A stretch of 64,000 bases of DNA, from assembly GCA_003993805.1 (NCBI GenBank), contig RSEF01000004.1, positions 79,032,206 to 79,096,205 of the forward strand, read 5' to 3'. The number at the start of each line of letters is the position of its first letter. Positions within the stretch are counted from its first letter, which is position 1. Below, piece after piece: positions 49,201 to 62,963 of this stretch. Position numbers and translations under genes: made by a program. The DNA comes from Himantopus leucocephalus (taxonomy: Eukaryota; Chordata; Aves; Charadriiformes; Recurvirostridae). Under the pieces are notes generated by a model. That model searched no databases. It was not told the origin of the DNA and was given only the letters and a program-made list of their open reading frames with translations.

Positions 49201-52200
49201 ATAACAGTATTAACCATTTTAGTAGAAGCCTATGCGTGCCAAGTAAATAGTAAGTGATTGAGAAAGGTGGGTAGGGGAGATTTAGCTACTCACTAAAAGC
49301 AACGTTTTACACAGATGTTACCAACGGTGAAGTTGAAAAATGGCATTCAAAATTGCTAAGGAAATACTTCAGCAATTCATAAAATTTGTAGAGGGAGACT
49401 TAGATTAGCAGTAGAGCCAATATTTTAGTAGGGTTTCTTAAAGAGGTTAGTTATTGTAGATGATAGTAACTTAGATTATAGAAAAAATCCAGGTTTTAGA
49501 ATGAAACCGTTGTTTTGGGAGTTAATTTGGTTTTTACCAGTTGATTTATTACAAGACAGTGTTCATGTCTCAAAACTAAAATAACTTCCGGGCATAACTA
49601 TTTGCTTCTGTAAAACAAAACTGATGAAACATGTTTTTATTAATACAGGATAATGAAGACACATCCCATTCTGATTCAGCTGTAGATGTTTGAAAGAAGA
49701 AAAACCCCAACCACCTATCTGAGCTCTAAATGCATCCAATTAACTACTTTTAAACTTTGTTATAAAGGAATCTAAGTAAAACTGGGTTGTTTCCTTTATT
49801 AAGTAAACATCCTTCCTAAGAAGCTATGCATCTGCGTTGTGTTTCTTTTTTGTCACAAAAGCACTGGGACACTTGTTTTATGTTGCCTCATGTCTGTTTA
49901 TAGTATCCTATGAACAGTAGTCAAGGCTATAATTTCTCTTGATGTTGACGAGTGGTAAGACTTCCTTATTTCAACAGAATGGAAGCTCAGTACACAACCT
50001 GGGCTGTGACCAAGTCCACAGGAATTGCTTTTTCCTTACAAAAGAGGGATAAGGAATCGCAGGTAAAATGTTACCTTAATAGGAGGGAAGCGAGTGCATC
50101 TTCACAGTACTAGATGGTTACAAATGGAGCATGACGCTACTTAGCTTAGAAGTGAGTGGAAGTTTGATGTGTAGTGGGGATGATGAAGGGGGAAAACTGC
50201 TGTTGCCTGCAGAGATCACTGATGGTATTTCATCATACTGTGTGACCGAGTGATGAGATGGTAGTGTCGAAGGGCAAAAATGTGGGGCAGGGAGAGAAAG
50301 GAGGAAGGACCTTATTTTATTCGCTACTTTCATACTGTTAAGTGTATACTTGAACTGGATTTAACTGAATAATTGGAGCTCCAATTAGCTGTTACACTTG
50401 AGATTTTTGGGACAAATAGTGGATTGTTGTTTGGAAAAAGCCTGGTTGGTTGTCAGGAAGAAATACTACAAATTATGAAGAAAGGGAAATAGTATACTAA
50501 TTGTTGTCACTTGAAAGGATATGTAAAACTAGAAGAGGTTTGAATAAAGCTTGCCAATGCTTTTGTATATATGTTTTTGTGTATGAAGAGAAACTAGGAC
50601 TTCTTGGTTTTAAAGACCTGCCCTGTGGCTGTAGTTATTTGGAAGCTAAAGCCAATATATGTTGGCAGCTGTGGTTTAGGCCTTCAGCCTCTCCCCTCTT
50701 TCTCACTCTGAGCATTTCCACTTCATTTGTTGGCTTCATTTTCTGCTGGAAAAACTTGCTGAAATTGGCTAAGCAAAGGTCAAATGAACCCTGGAGTGGA
50801 AGCAAGGAAGGCCAGGGAGGTGGAGGGAGGGAAGGATGGAAGAGCACTGTGGCAGCCAGATGGGTTTCAGGTCTTAGTGAGGATGTGATAGACCTCTTTG
50901 TGAAATCATGAATATTATAAAGGAGGCAACTATAGGAAGGCTGGTAGTTATTTTCATGCTATGAAACCTGGGGCATTCATTGAAAATCAGAAGGTGGCTT
51001 AAAAATAGATATATCCCCCCACTTCCCATTTTCCTGGGGGAAAGGAGAGAGCACACCTGTGTGAACAGGTAGTATTAAACTGGGAATATCATTGCAATGG
51101 ACTGTTTAGCAAACCAAAAGTGCATTGTTTCAGGGAAAAATTGTTCTTGACATCACCCTTTGTAGTGCACCATCTGCTAACTATCAGCGTGGCCAATTCA
51201 TGTGCTTTTGCTAGTCTTCTGTGAAACGGCAAGTTGCAGTTGTGTTGTTCGAGTCAAGACAGTTTGGCAAATACTTGCTATTTTCAGTTAGCACTTCATT
51301 TTTGGTTTTATGCAAATGTTTAAAGTGACTGCTAACATAGAAAGAATACGGGTAACATGGTTAAAGGAGAATGTCGTAATGTTATAGTAAGCTGCATCAA
51401 AATTTATACTGTAAGTTTTTGGGAGGTGTTACTAAGTGGGGGTTTTCAACTTGAGGACTAGCAGAATTTTTGCTGGCACTGACTTACTTTGTAAATTGAT
51501 TTTATTGAACTCTTGTTTCTTCTGTTGATTTGTATTGGTTTGCAGTCTCCTAAATGGTATCCTAAGGCTGAAATTTCTTTCCTGCCAGAAGTTAGTAAAA
51601 TTACAATGACTTTTTTGTTTTTGATTTTTTTTCACCACTTTTAGTTTTCTGTGCCTAAAATGCTGTCAGCAGCAGATTAACATTCTTACAGAAGCCAAAG
51701 AACAAGACAGCCATTGTCTTGTTACTCAAATTATTGCATTTATTCTTTAAATACGAAAGTAGTAGTTGATTATTCATGTGAACAGATTTTTTTCTAAGTT
51801 TTGGCACAAATGTTTTAATAAGTGCTTCTTTAATTCTGGTCATTTGTTGTTCTGATACTGTATTTTTTGGGTCTATGAAGTGTTTGAGAAGACGTTAGGC
51901 AGATGACTAAGCATACCAACTGAAGGTACTGAGTTTTCAGAATATTCTAATATTGTTAACCTGCTTAAAGTCTAGATACAGTGTCTTGATACCTGTCATG
52001 AAAGAACCAGTCTCTAGTCTTTTACCTTCAGATCTGACTATGGGTGAAGTGGAGATTTTAGGCGACTGTAGTGTTGACAGTTTTGAAGATAATCAACCTG
52101 TTGCTGAAGATCAGTCAACCCAATTTGCTTTGGAAAATAGGCTTTCACTCTGTAGCTTCTACCAGGCCACTCTTACTTGCAGGGTGTTGAGGGAAAATAA

Positions 52201-55200
52201 ATAACTTTTCAGACTTTGTGGCCTCTTGTCTTTTTTCAGTTTTTGATTTCTTCTTCCAAAAGGTTTCCAAGGCTTATTGGTATGAAAATGATCGATTCAC
52301 TGATTCTTGTACAATTGTGAATACTTCAAATGAAACTATCTGGGTGGGTTCTGCTCTGAAAACTCACTGCAGAAGTGTTTCATGAATGTCTAGTTCGGTT
52401 TGACTTCTTCAAAACTTTTTTAGTGTACACAATAAAAATGAAAGTGGAAGTGAAACACTGCTAGTAAAAAGGATGTTTTGCACATGAAAATTAAGAGAAG
52501 TATGGTGTTCAAAGGGGTGAAAATGCAGCTTGCTTTTCCACGTCCGTGCTGTATTTTCAATACTCACAAAGGACAAGCTTAATTCTGGTCTGTTTATTGG
52601 GAGTGTAGTAAGAGACTGGTTAGAAGCAGGAAGGAGCATGTATTTCACTATCAAGACAGAGCTATAATTATGTTTTCCTTGGCAAGTTTTGCCTTCATAA
52701 TTTTGGAGAAGACAGACTTAAATACGAAGTTCTCTGGCACACAGATGAGAATTGAAAACATCAGCTGTAAACTGCTGTGGAAAGCAACGGCATATGTCCT
52801 GGGATCACCACGGAGGCTGCCATTTGTACAACTGCTTGGATGTTTCAAAGAGCACCTTCTGTTTGGCTAGGTAGTGAATTTAAGAGCAGAACTTGAATAT
52901 AGATCATTCTGTATTGTGTGGAACTAAAGCATATAATGCATTTCTCTTAAGTATTTTACTTCACCCCAGGGTTGTTGGATATCTAGTATGGAGCATACTT
53001 CCTGGATATTTTCTTAATGTTAGTATGTGAAGCAAGTGTAAGTTAGAGGCATGGTGTAGAGAGAATTAATGACGTTCATACTGGTGGCAAGTACGGGTGC
53101 CAACACTAATAATGAAGTTCTCAAAGTATTGCAGTTGTAAGTGCTAGGGCAAGGTAAATACTGTACTTTTCCAGTGCATCTTGTCCAAGAGTTGTAAGTA
53201 GCCTATTGCATTTGCATGAATAATGAGCCTTTGACTCTGACATGTTCGCTTGTTTTATGAAACAGACTCACATGATGGTCTTGGATTTCTCACTTAGAAG
53301 TATTTTGAAACTTTCTTCCGCTTTGGCCTATCTCAAACTTTTGTTAAACACAGATTACTTCAAAGTGCAAGTTCTAGTTAGTTGGTTTGTTAAACAGGCA
53401 AACCCCCTTTATTTTACTGATTGTGTGTTAGTCACTTTCTGTTTACTAATTGAAATGGATATGAAGTTTAGTTGTAATGAAAACAACCTCAATTATTTCT
53501 TTCCTGACGTGAAAGATTTTAAAGATAATTGGGTATACCTAGATACCTGAATAGGGGTTGAATACTTCTACTATCAGAAACTATATTTTATTTTTGTTAA
53601 GGTGTCATCATCCAAAGGATGACTTTCAGGCATCCTCTAGCTCTTGTCTGGTTGTCATTCCTTTCAGAGGAAACAGGGAAATAAAGATTTGCATTTAGCA
53701 GGGCAAGCAGAAAGCTTTGCTGTTGGCCTCAATGCTGTTTGCGAAGGGGTTTTGAAGCATGTGGGATGGTTACTGGTGGGGTACAGGGCCCAGAGTGGAG
53801 CGAAGCAGCCAGCTGCAGTAGCAGCTGTTGGTGCCCACACTGGGTAATTCCAGCAGTGAGCCTGCTTCCTTTTCCTTGGCTTTCCTGCCTGGCTGTTGCT
53901 CGTGCAGAGACTGTTGTTGTTATACTGGACTTTGAGAATGTGTCATCATTTGGGGAGCTGGTGTTTCAGACCATGCAAACTTCAAGTTGTGGTGGGAAAA
54001 GCATACTTGAGCAGCAATTGCTATGCACAGTTTCCTGCTTCACCTAGTCATCATTTTCATTTATTGTTTGACACTCCTGAGTTCGTAGGGCCCAGAAATG
54101 TTAAAGTGGTTACACATGGTGTTACTTGATCAGAAGCTTTAAGGATGAGATTCATTTCACACCTCTTGAGGTGTTGGCATCTGAGCTAGGAATCTGGGCT
54201 CCTTCTGTAACAGATTAAACTTGTTTTGCCATGAGGTAGAAAGCCCTGTTCGGACACGTGGATCACACCACTAACTCCACTCGCTGTGTCAGTAAGATTT
54301 CTGTTGAGTGTGAAGAGGACACTTAACTTCAGATACAGGGAAAAATGTTGCTTTCCTGGCTTTATACTGTTCAAGGAGCAGTGCCTCATCCCATTTAAGG
54401 AGCCTCTAACCCGTTTAAGTCTAGATAAAAACTTAAACACTATTTGAGTCAGGTATTTTTGCCATGTTTCTTTAATGTGTTTAGGTTTTTTGAATGCTAC
54501 AGAATGAGTAATTACTGCACAGGTTGGATATTAATTTGGTATTTATGTTCACAATGCTTCTTAAGTGCACTTAAGTTTTGTTTTCTATGTCATTTAGCTT
54601 TAAAATGTTGCAGGATTAGGTTTCAGCCAATCAGTAATACTATCTAGGAAGCTATAATTAATACGTTACTCGGGAGGGGAGGTGGTGTTAACTCCTTCTC
54701 CCTAGCTTTGATAGCCTTGTTAGCCATAATTTATTAGTTTCAGAAGGTTTGAGACTTCTTAGTAGATGACTTATTTACTACAGATGATGATCTATGCTTG
54801 AATTCACTTTAGCTTTTGAACAGTTTTACAGACTTGAATGGTTGGATTGCAGTGTAAGGAAATTAATTTTTTTAGGATGTAATGTTTCATAAGACATTTA
54901 AAAGAATCTTACAAAATACATCATCTGTTGAGTCATGCTGTTGCATTTGTTTTGCCTCCTCCACCCCAACAAATCTTGTGTGTGTTTGGTATGTTCTGAT
55001 TGCGTACCCCAACCTCCTTAACAGGACTTCTCACCTCTTATTTTTTGTTCCATTTTAAGAATGGAAAAGGAGTACTGAAAAGCTAAATACAGCCATTCTC
55101 TATGGTTAAACTTTGCATGCAGGAATTGTCTGGGTCTTGTAAAATGCCGGGTACACCACACATAACTGAAAATGCCATGTGGGTTCCAGAAGGAATTTCT

Positions 55201-56999
55201 GTGCTTTGCCAGGTTTCTTTTTGGTTTTGTGGCTATAAGGTACTCAGCTAGTTTTAGACCTGTCTATATTCATAAGGAGTACCAGAAGTAGAAGCAGTAC
55301 CAGAAGAGTAGACTACCATCAGTTAATGTGGTTCTGAAACTCTTAACAGAAATATTTTAGATCTGTAGATAAGACTGAAGCACAGCTATGGAAAAAAGAA
55401 AGAACAATTCCACCTCTGCATTAATTGCATCTGGGAACTTCAAGTAACACTTTGTACTTCATAGCAGAATGTTGTGCTAAATTAGAAATTGTGATATTCT
55501 CGCCCACAATTGTTCAGTATCATGCAACTGTGATTGGTTTAGTCACAAGCAGAACACTGGTCTGCCTACTCTGTCTTTGCAAGCTACCATAGCATTGGAG
55601 TTGCTTTTAGTGGTTCATTACTATTCATATGTGTTTTGCAGTAGGAAGGATGAGTTGTGGGCAATGTCTTTTTTTTTGATGGCATAGACTGGTCTTTGAA
55701 AGATACCAGAGGGACAGAGAAAACCCAAATCTTCAACAGTGTTTGGTTACACGTAAACTGCAGCTTGTTAGGAAGCTGTCCTGTAGTCCTTGAGAATATC
55801 TGTTAGGATTCTCTTGAATTTCTGTTCCCTTTTTGGCTAACAATGGAATCTGCAGAGAACTCTTACCTATTATATCTGACTAATGCAAGTTGCAATAAAT
55901 CAACATTTGTGCTTAAGTTCTCTACTGTACTTCTAAGCACAGCTGAATGTGTTTTATGTAATTAAGGCTTCTAGAAATCTGTAGGGTAACTCTTTATATG
56001 CAAATTTTTTAATAGCTAAATAATATATTTAGAAGTAGTGATTTGTCTGGTATAGAATGACTTACTTGTCATGTAATTTTTTTAATTAATGTCTTTTTTT
56101 ATTTTTCCTTCGGCAAAACTCTGGCTTTGGATGCCTGTCCAACATTACCTTCACTTTTGGTCACACCTGTTATTTACCTCCTCAGTTGAATGTCCAACGG
56201 AACTTGCTAAGCCATGTGTTCAAAAGAAAAAAAAATAATAAATCCAGAAGTAGATTTCTGTGAAGCTTTTGCTTTTGTGTTGTTTATAAGGTGGTTCAGT
56301 TCAGACAGAGGGTGAATGATATGAGAAAATCTGGAGTTTGGTCTCTATTAAGTATGATGCAAAGACATTTGGATTAGTTAAGGCCTTATTACTGTCTGAA
56401 TTTACTTGGACTTTTTGTGTTTGCCCAATTAATGACTGCTGTATCACTGCATTCAGAATTGATGGTTGACCCAATACTCAATGTTGGGAATGATTTTTGT
56501 GTTGTCTAACACTTAATATATGCAAAAGGACTTTATATGTGGTATTGTAGTGTTAATATCTCGTCTGAACTGGGACCTTGCTTGTGTATAGTGATGCTAG
56601 TGAATAACTGAATATTCCATGAATATGAAATATTCCATAATTAAAAGTGGTATAGTCAGCTTTCAGCAAAAGGTGTGTCAAAATTAACTCCTCCATTCTG
56701 TCTGTGCACCTGCTTGGCGTAATGTTTAATGTGCCAACCAGCTGTCACTGTTGCCCAACCAGATTGTAGGAAGAAGAGAAGAAATAGGAAAATCAGAGGC
56801 AAATTAGAGTAACTAATGAGAGGTTGCCAGTATGGCCTCATGAATGTTCAACAGAAGGTGGATGCTGGCTGAACATGGGTAGAGAAACTAAATAAAAGTT
56901 TCTGGTGAAATGAGGGATGGGCCAGGGGAAAGCTCTGTCCAGGGAGGGTAGCAAAGATTGTGTGTGCTGCACAATGCATTGTAAAAATGCTTCATCTAA

Positions 57000-57065
57000 A
57001 AAAACCAAAAACCAAAAAAACCAACCAACCCNNGAAAAAAAAAAAAAAAAAAAACCAACCAAAAC
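57000..57065 (+). repeat. A/C-rich simple tract (AAACC type) with NN
   Basis: Repeated aaaacc/aaccaacc units around a long poly-A, interrupted by two N at 57032-57033. Confidence 0.85.
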
Positions 57066-57582
57066 CTTGGCATAGTGGCAATTAAACATACAAGTCATTA
57101 AGATAGCGGTGGTCACGAATTTGTTTGGTGTAGCATTTAAAGTCTTGCATACACAGTTCCAAGCAGTAAACAAGTCGGAGAAGCTGGGAAATGTTGCTTT
57201 AGATTACTCCTTGTCTCTCATTCTTTTGGCGTGTTTGTTCATGTAAGTAAAAGATATTTTGTCATTGCTGTTTAATAAACATGTATAAAGCAAAACAGAA
57301 ATGCTAAATTAAGACGTGTCCTTAATTATGTCTTTCATTTTTATATGAGAAATGTGGTCATTCTGAAATTTTCCACTCTGAGGGTGCCTGGCAGGTTACA
57401 GTGTGTATTCATTATTCCACACATGGCATACTCTTCCATACTTTTGTTATGCGACTGGAAGTTGTCAGCTAATTCACTGATAAAGCACCTTTTGTTTTTA
57501 GGGTAGGGCTTAGTTTTTAGGTTTACTTTTTAAAAAAAACTTGGTTTAGCAGAATTTGTGTTAGTGTATGTATGAGAACTGA

Positions 57583-57855
57583 TTGTCCAAAAATTAGCAC
57601 TACTGAAATTATGCTGCAAGAAGGGGTTTTTTTCCACTTTTCTTAGGTAGTTTAGCCTTGCTTATAAGTACTTGGTTGCTTGCAAAGACTTGGATAACAG
57701 GCAAGGAGGATTGTATGCNTTGTCCAAAAATTAGCACTACTGAAATTATGCTGCAAGAAGGGGGTTTTTTCCACTTTTCTTAGGTAGCTTAGCCTTGCTT
57801 ATAAGTACTTAGTTGCTTGCAAAGACTTGGATAACAGGCAAGGAGGATTGTATGC
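57583..57855. repeat. doubled 136-bp block split by one N (likely assembly duplication)
   Basis: 57583-57718 and 57720-57855 have equal length with about three substitutions; the N is at 57719. Confidence 0.96.
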
Positions 57856-60059
57856 ATGTATCATGTTCTTCTGTTACCTACATCTTTTAAAAGAATAAAG
57901 GGAATCAAATTTTGGATGTGACCGTAGATCTTTACAGACCACTGAAGTGGTGTATTCAGAACAAAGTGATCCTGGGCAATATTTTTACTGCTTTTATAAA
58001 AGAGCAGTCTTACTTGCATTCCTACACAGCATTTTTCGCTGTCGTCTGTTACTGAGAAACATTTTTGCTAAAATTTCACTTCCTGATAGGGGAGAGGATT
58101 CAATTCCTGTGGCATCAAGTTTCACTAAAATACTTTTATTTAAGAGAAAAGCCATGCATATTATCCATGGTGCTGTAATGTGGAAATCCATGGATATGCT
58201 TTAGGAATATTGGAATTGTATTTTTTTCCGGAAACAGCTCTTCCAGGCAACAATTGTTGCTATTATTCACAAATACGCTTTTAGGCATATTGTTTTGTGT
58301 TTCTACCCCGCATCGGTCCAGGAGTGACTGGTTAAATCCTTGTTTAAGAACATAATCAGTATATTACAAAATCGGAGAAGTAACCTATCTAATAATCTTG
58401 GAATAACAATCTACCTGGGGCTTGAGAAAAGGATATTGCAACAAGTCATAGTTGCAGCACAGTAATTCAGTATAACTTCCTAACAAAAAACATTTACTAG
58501 TTGCCTTATGTCCTGAAGTGTGAAGACTTGTTCCAGACTGCTTGATTTTTATCTTACCTACTACAAACATGGCTCTATGTTCCATCACATAGATCTCACT
58601 TTGAAAAAAGTTCAGTGTCTTGGACATGATGGTTGTTAGAACTCACTGTCATAACTGTGTCACCATGGAAAGGCAGTTTGGTGTTTTGGGGGTGGTGTTT
58701 TTTTTTTTTAGCTAGTAGCTTTTCGAAATGCTATTGATTGGGGAAAAAAAACACTGTTTTCTTTTTCTCTACTTTGTTTTCTATCCTATGCCTTTTGCAT
58801 CTGAAGATCTTGCCTTTCTTCCTTTGGAATGATGCTCATTCTGTTTGGAGATGAGCAGAACAGCACACAGTACTTAAGCAAGGAAGATGTGATTACCTCT
58901 GCATTTCTCTGTTTAGTAACTTTTAATAGCTGCTTATTAAGCAAATAACTTCATGGAGTTAACACCAATTAGCAATCCTTCTGGTAAGAAATTCTCTGCT
59001 AAAACATTCCGGTATGTGTAATGACCTCAGGTGACTTACTGAGCAGAATAGCAATGGTCGGTTTTTCTGCACCTTCAGCTCCACATCCCCCTCTCCACAG
59101 CTCGGGCTTGGATTTCTCTTCGCATTGTCATAGATGGGATTTGTTGTTAACTCACTTTACTTTGTCAACAGCAAAATTCAGTAGGAAGGAATATTGTTAT
59201 GCTCAGTATTGTTTCTGCAATTGAACTTGTAGCTATTCAGCATTGGTGGTGAAAAAGGGAAGTCTCAGTTTTTGTTTTGGGTAGAAACTGAGAAAGCCTC
59301 TGAGTAGAAAAGATTTGCTCCATACATTGTGTTCAATATTTCTCTGCTGCATTTGTGTCCCATCTCTGAAAAGTTGTCTTTTGTTTGGTTTTATATGTTG
59401 TACCATCTCTTCTATTGAGTACAACAGCTTATGAAAAGGATTTTGTACCATTTATTGGCTGTTGGATTTGACTTCAGGTAAAATGCTAGATTACTTTCAA
59501 GAAACAAAGTCAACATTTTCCAGACAGAACTGAATGTAGCTGCTGTTCTCCTAGAACATATTTATGCAGTATTTGTTGTATTGATAAGGGAGGAGAAAAC
59601 TCAAGGCGCTCTGCTAGGCTGAGTAAAAAGAAGACATTAAGTGGAAGTGTAGTTTTTCCGTATTTGGTAAACATTTTAAGTTAAATAGCAAACAAATGGA
59701 GGACATTCTATCAGGAACCTATTGGCTCTGTGTGGCTCAAGCGTTCCTGTGGATCCAAACTGAAATAAACAAGGCAAAATTTTTCTTGATTTCTACTAAT
59801 AAAATGTTTTACTACCAAATGATGAATACTACCCCATTTTTTTGAGTAGATCCTATTAAGAAGCAACATTTTATTTAAGTATTATGTGAATGTACATATT
59901 GTGCTTGTTTATATACAAATCTTGGATAATGTTGCTTAGACTCTAGTGAGTTACAGTATCTTCAATTCAATATGTAATTATGGGAATATTATTTCCTTTG
60001 GTTTCATTGCATTTCCTGTCTCTCTTCTGTTCCCTAATAGAAGGGAAAGGATCTTTAAA

Positions 60060-60126
60060 AGCAAAAAAAACCACCCCAAAGCAAAACCAAACCAAAAAAC
60101 CAAAAACCCAAAACCAACCACACATA
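60060..60126 (+). repeat. A/C-rich simple tract (AAACC type)
   Basis: Irregular units of aaaccaaacc, aaaaaacc, aaaaccc and aaccaacc. The same composition is seen at 57.0 kb and 62.9 kb. Confidence 0.85.
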
Positions 60127-62007
60127 AACATGTTTTCATCATGCAAAAATGAAATTCTGTTGTTTCTTTTTGGGAAAACAAGACCGAATAGAAAAAGTAA
60201 AACGCTTACAGGTGGTGGGTTTTTTTTGTATTATAATGTGATCTGGTTTAATAGAGGAAGGTTCTTGGAGGGATAAACAAGTGGTGAGACTTTGATGTAC
60301 TTGTCTGTCTTTTTAACAATACCACTAGCATCTTTCACCAGAAATATTAATTTCACCATTTTGGGGTGAAAAATAAGTGCATGATGGACCAAGTTTTGTG
60401 GCTTGAGGGAATACTTTGCTGAAATCTCTGAACTAGTGTTAACTTTATCTGTGAATCCGCACAGCACCAGGCAGTCCTAAGTGCCCACACTGAGAAGGGC
60501 TTGAAAGGCAGGGCTTCTTAGTTCATGTACAGCACTGAAACAGATGAACTACCACAACAAGACAGCTTTAAGTATCACTCTGGCATTTCTGCCCTTGTGT
60601 TCATCAGTGTCTCTGATGGCATAAGGATGTTCCTGTATCCTGTGGGCATGCTTATGCCGATTCAAGATGGGCTTTCTTTACAATGAGTAGCAATCGTCTT
60701 TGCACATCTTGAAACTTGTCTTTGTCCCTGTGATGGTATTTCCTTCATTCTCCTCTCTGCAATGTCCTATTTGAAGAAATAGTTTTCAGAATTTAAAAAA
60801 ACAAAGCAATTGGTTCTTAACATTGTTTGGAGGAGTGTGTATGCATGCAAAAATTACTTTGGCTGGTTCAGTGGAAAAAACCCTAGCAGATCAACAGTGT
60901 CAAGTTATGCATATCTGCCATTTTGTTGCTGATAAAACTAACCAGAGTGAATTGCTGTAACATTGCTGGGGGTGGGAAGGATAAAGAGAAATAAATTGTT
61001 GACATGGCGTTTACAAAAAAAAGAAAGGTAGTTTTAGAAAGTGAACAGAATTTTGAGAAGGAAGAGGGAAGTATCGGTCTCTTTAATCAAGTGAGAGAAC
61101 TGATAGGTTGCTATATATGACATAAATTATATTTATGGTTTAAAAAAAAGGTTAGGAGGATGCAGTAAGAAGATGGATTTGACATCAGAACGTCAAAATT
61201 ATCTGACAGTAGTTTGATAACAGGCGATTGAGAAGCTGGAATGAAAACCTTGTGACTGAAAATGAAACATGGAAGACAGAGAAAACCTGGAAAGGGAAGC
61301 AGAACAATGCGAGCAAAGCAGGGAATAGCTGTGTGCATACGATAAAGTGGAGGGGGAATGGACACAAATGGAAAGAGCAGCCACCTAATGTATTGTAGGA
61401 ACTGACAGCATTGAAAGCAGAAAGTAACAAGTTAGAGTTTTCTACTAATTTTTAAATATTAAGCTTGTATATAGTAGGAATAAGTATTGCGTGCTTCTCC
61501 TGTCACCTTGATTTACATTATAATACTTGTCAGTAGCTATAGCTACCTGGCAGTATACGTAGCATCTTGTAAACTTGTTTTTGTGCTAGATAACAAGTTG
61601 AGTGTTTGGAGTACTAAATATTTCTGTAGCTTGTTCAAGTCACGCTGTTTTCCTGGCTGTGAATTGAGCACGCAAAACCACAGGCTGGTGGTTCTAGCCA
61701 TAGACTGCTCTGAGATGTGCTAAAAGTGATTACGTTCGCTTTGTGAGTCCTGCCTGAGGCGTGCGCAAGCCGAGTTAAATATTTGCACCCATACAGAAAA
61801 TCTCAAGACTGACTTATGAAATCAGCTTTCTATTGTCTTCCTGATTAGTTAATGGCATACCACAGAGGCTGCGGGTTCAGCCTGTGCTGGGCTTGTGCTG
61901 GTTTGTTCTCTCTCACGCAAGGGACCTTGGGTTGGCTGGGCAGTGGAGCTCTGATCGGAGAAGGGAAGATGCTAATGAGAAGAGGTTGGTTTTTGAGTCT
62001 GTTTTCA

Positions 62008-62058
62008 GTCTCAGAGGGGACAGGAAGACACGNGTCTCAGAGGGGACAGGAAGACACA
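62008..62058. repeat. doubled 25-bp block split by one N (likely assembly duplication)
   Basis: 62008-62032 and 62034-62058 are identical except for the last base; the N is at 62033. Confidence 0.93.
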
Positions 62059-62910
62059 ATGCAACAGACATGGCTGAATGTTTGGCCTGATTTCCTTGTT
62101 TCTCTTTGAAACCTCTCTGAGGTGTGGCTTCTATCAGCCACATCTTCATGTGGGTGGATAATTCTCTAGACTACAGAAACCGATTAATCAAACTGGTGTA
62201 CAGTGTGCGGGCAGAGCTGGGGTGGCACTGTAAGGTTTGGATCAAGATGCCAGGGGTGACTGAACAAATTCTGGACTCTGGCATTTTTTTTGAAGGCAAA
62301 TGTAACATGAAGCTGTTGCCTGGGTTTGTTGCTTTTAAATTGCTGTCGGCTTAATTTGGACAAGGTTGAAAACCATTCTTGAATTCTTCCTCCCTTGTGG
62401 GTTTGGCTGGGCTACTACAGGTGTTTTTCTTAAGTAGGTCAATGGGCCTGTGCTCAGTTATTGGTATATGAACTTGGCATATATTAACGTAGTTTACTGT
62501 GTAGCAATACCCATGGGATTAAAAAAAAAAAAGTATTGTGAGAAAAGGTGCCATTTGTATCAAGATGTCCCTGTGAAAAACTGCAGCTAAAATCCTGCTT
62601 GTCTTCATTTTAATTTTACCTAGTTGCTTGCTTTTTGTTACTTTGAATAGCTTTTATTTAGCAATTATGTATGCAGTTACTTGCCCTCGTGAATGTACTG
62701 GCTTTTGTGCATGCATAGAAGTATACAATTCTGACAAATGCTGATCTAATTTGAAAAGTGCAAGTGGGTGTTCAAGCATGTAAAAGATTATCTCCTTTTA
62801 TGACAGCCCTCATCCTATTGCTGTCTCTTTTTTGGAGTCATTTCAAATTGGCCTGCAGGTAGAAAGCCCTTTCAGGTAAGAAGAGGGTGTGCTTGTGCTC
62901 GTTTAAGGAT

Positions 62911-62963
62911 TTAAAAAAAAAAAAAAAAAAACCAAACCCAAACCAAAAACCAACAAACCAAAG
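62911..62963 (+). repeat. poly-A followed by AAACC-type tract
   Basis: About 20 A followed by ccaaacccaaaccaaaaacc units. It could be a poly-A tail grown into a simple repeat, but no retroelement body is recognised upstream. Confidence 0.85.

Noticed and set aside
50501..50911. 136-codon plus-strand ORF in STIM2 intron 1
   Set aside because: It uses a non-ATG start and has no recognisable domain. Length alone is not unusual in a 23-kb intron; the opposing strand also has an ORF.
53242..53550. 102-codon ORF in STIM2 intron 1
   Set aside because: Phe/Leu-rich AT-driven composition with no motif; probably chance.
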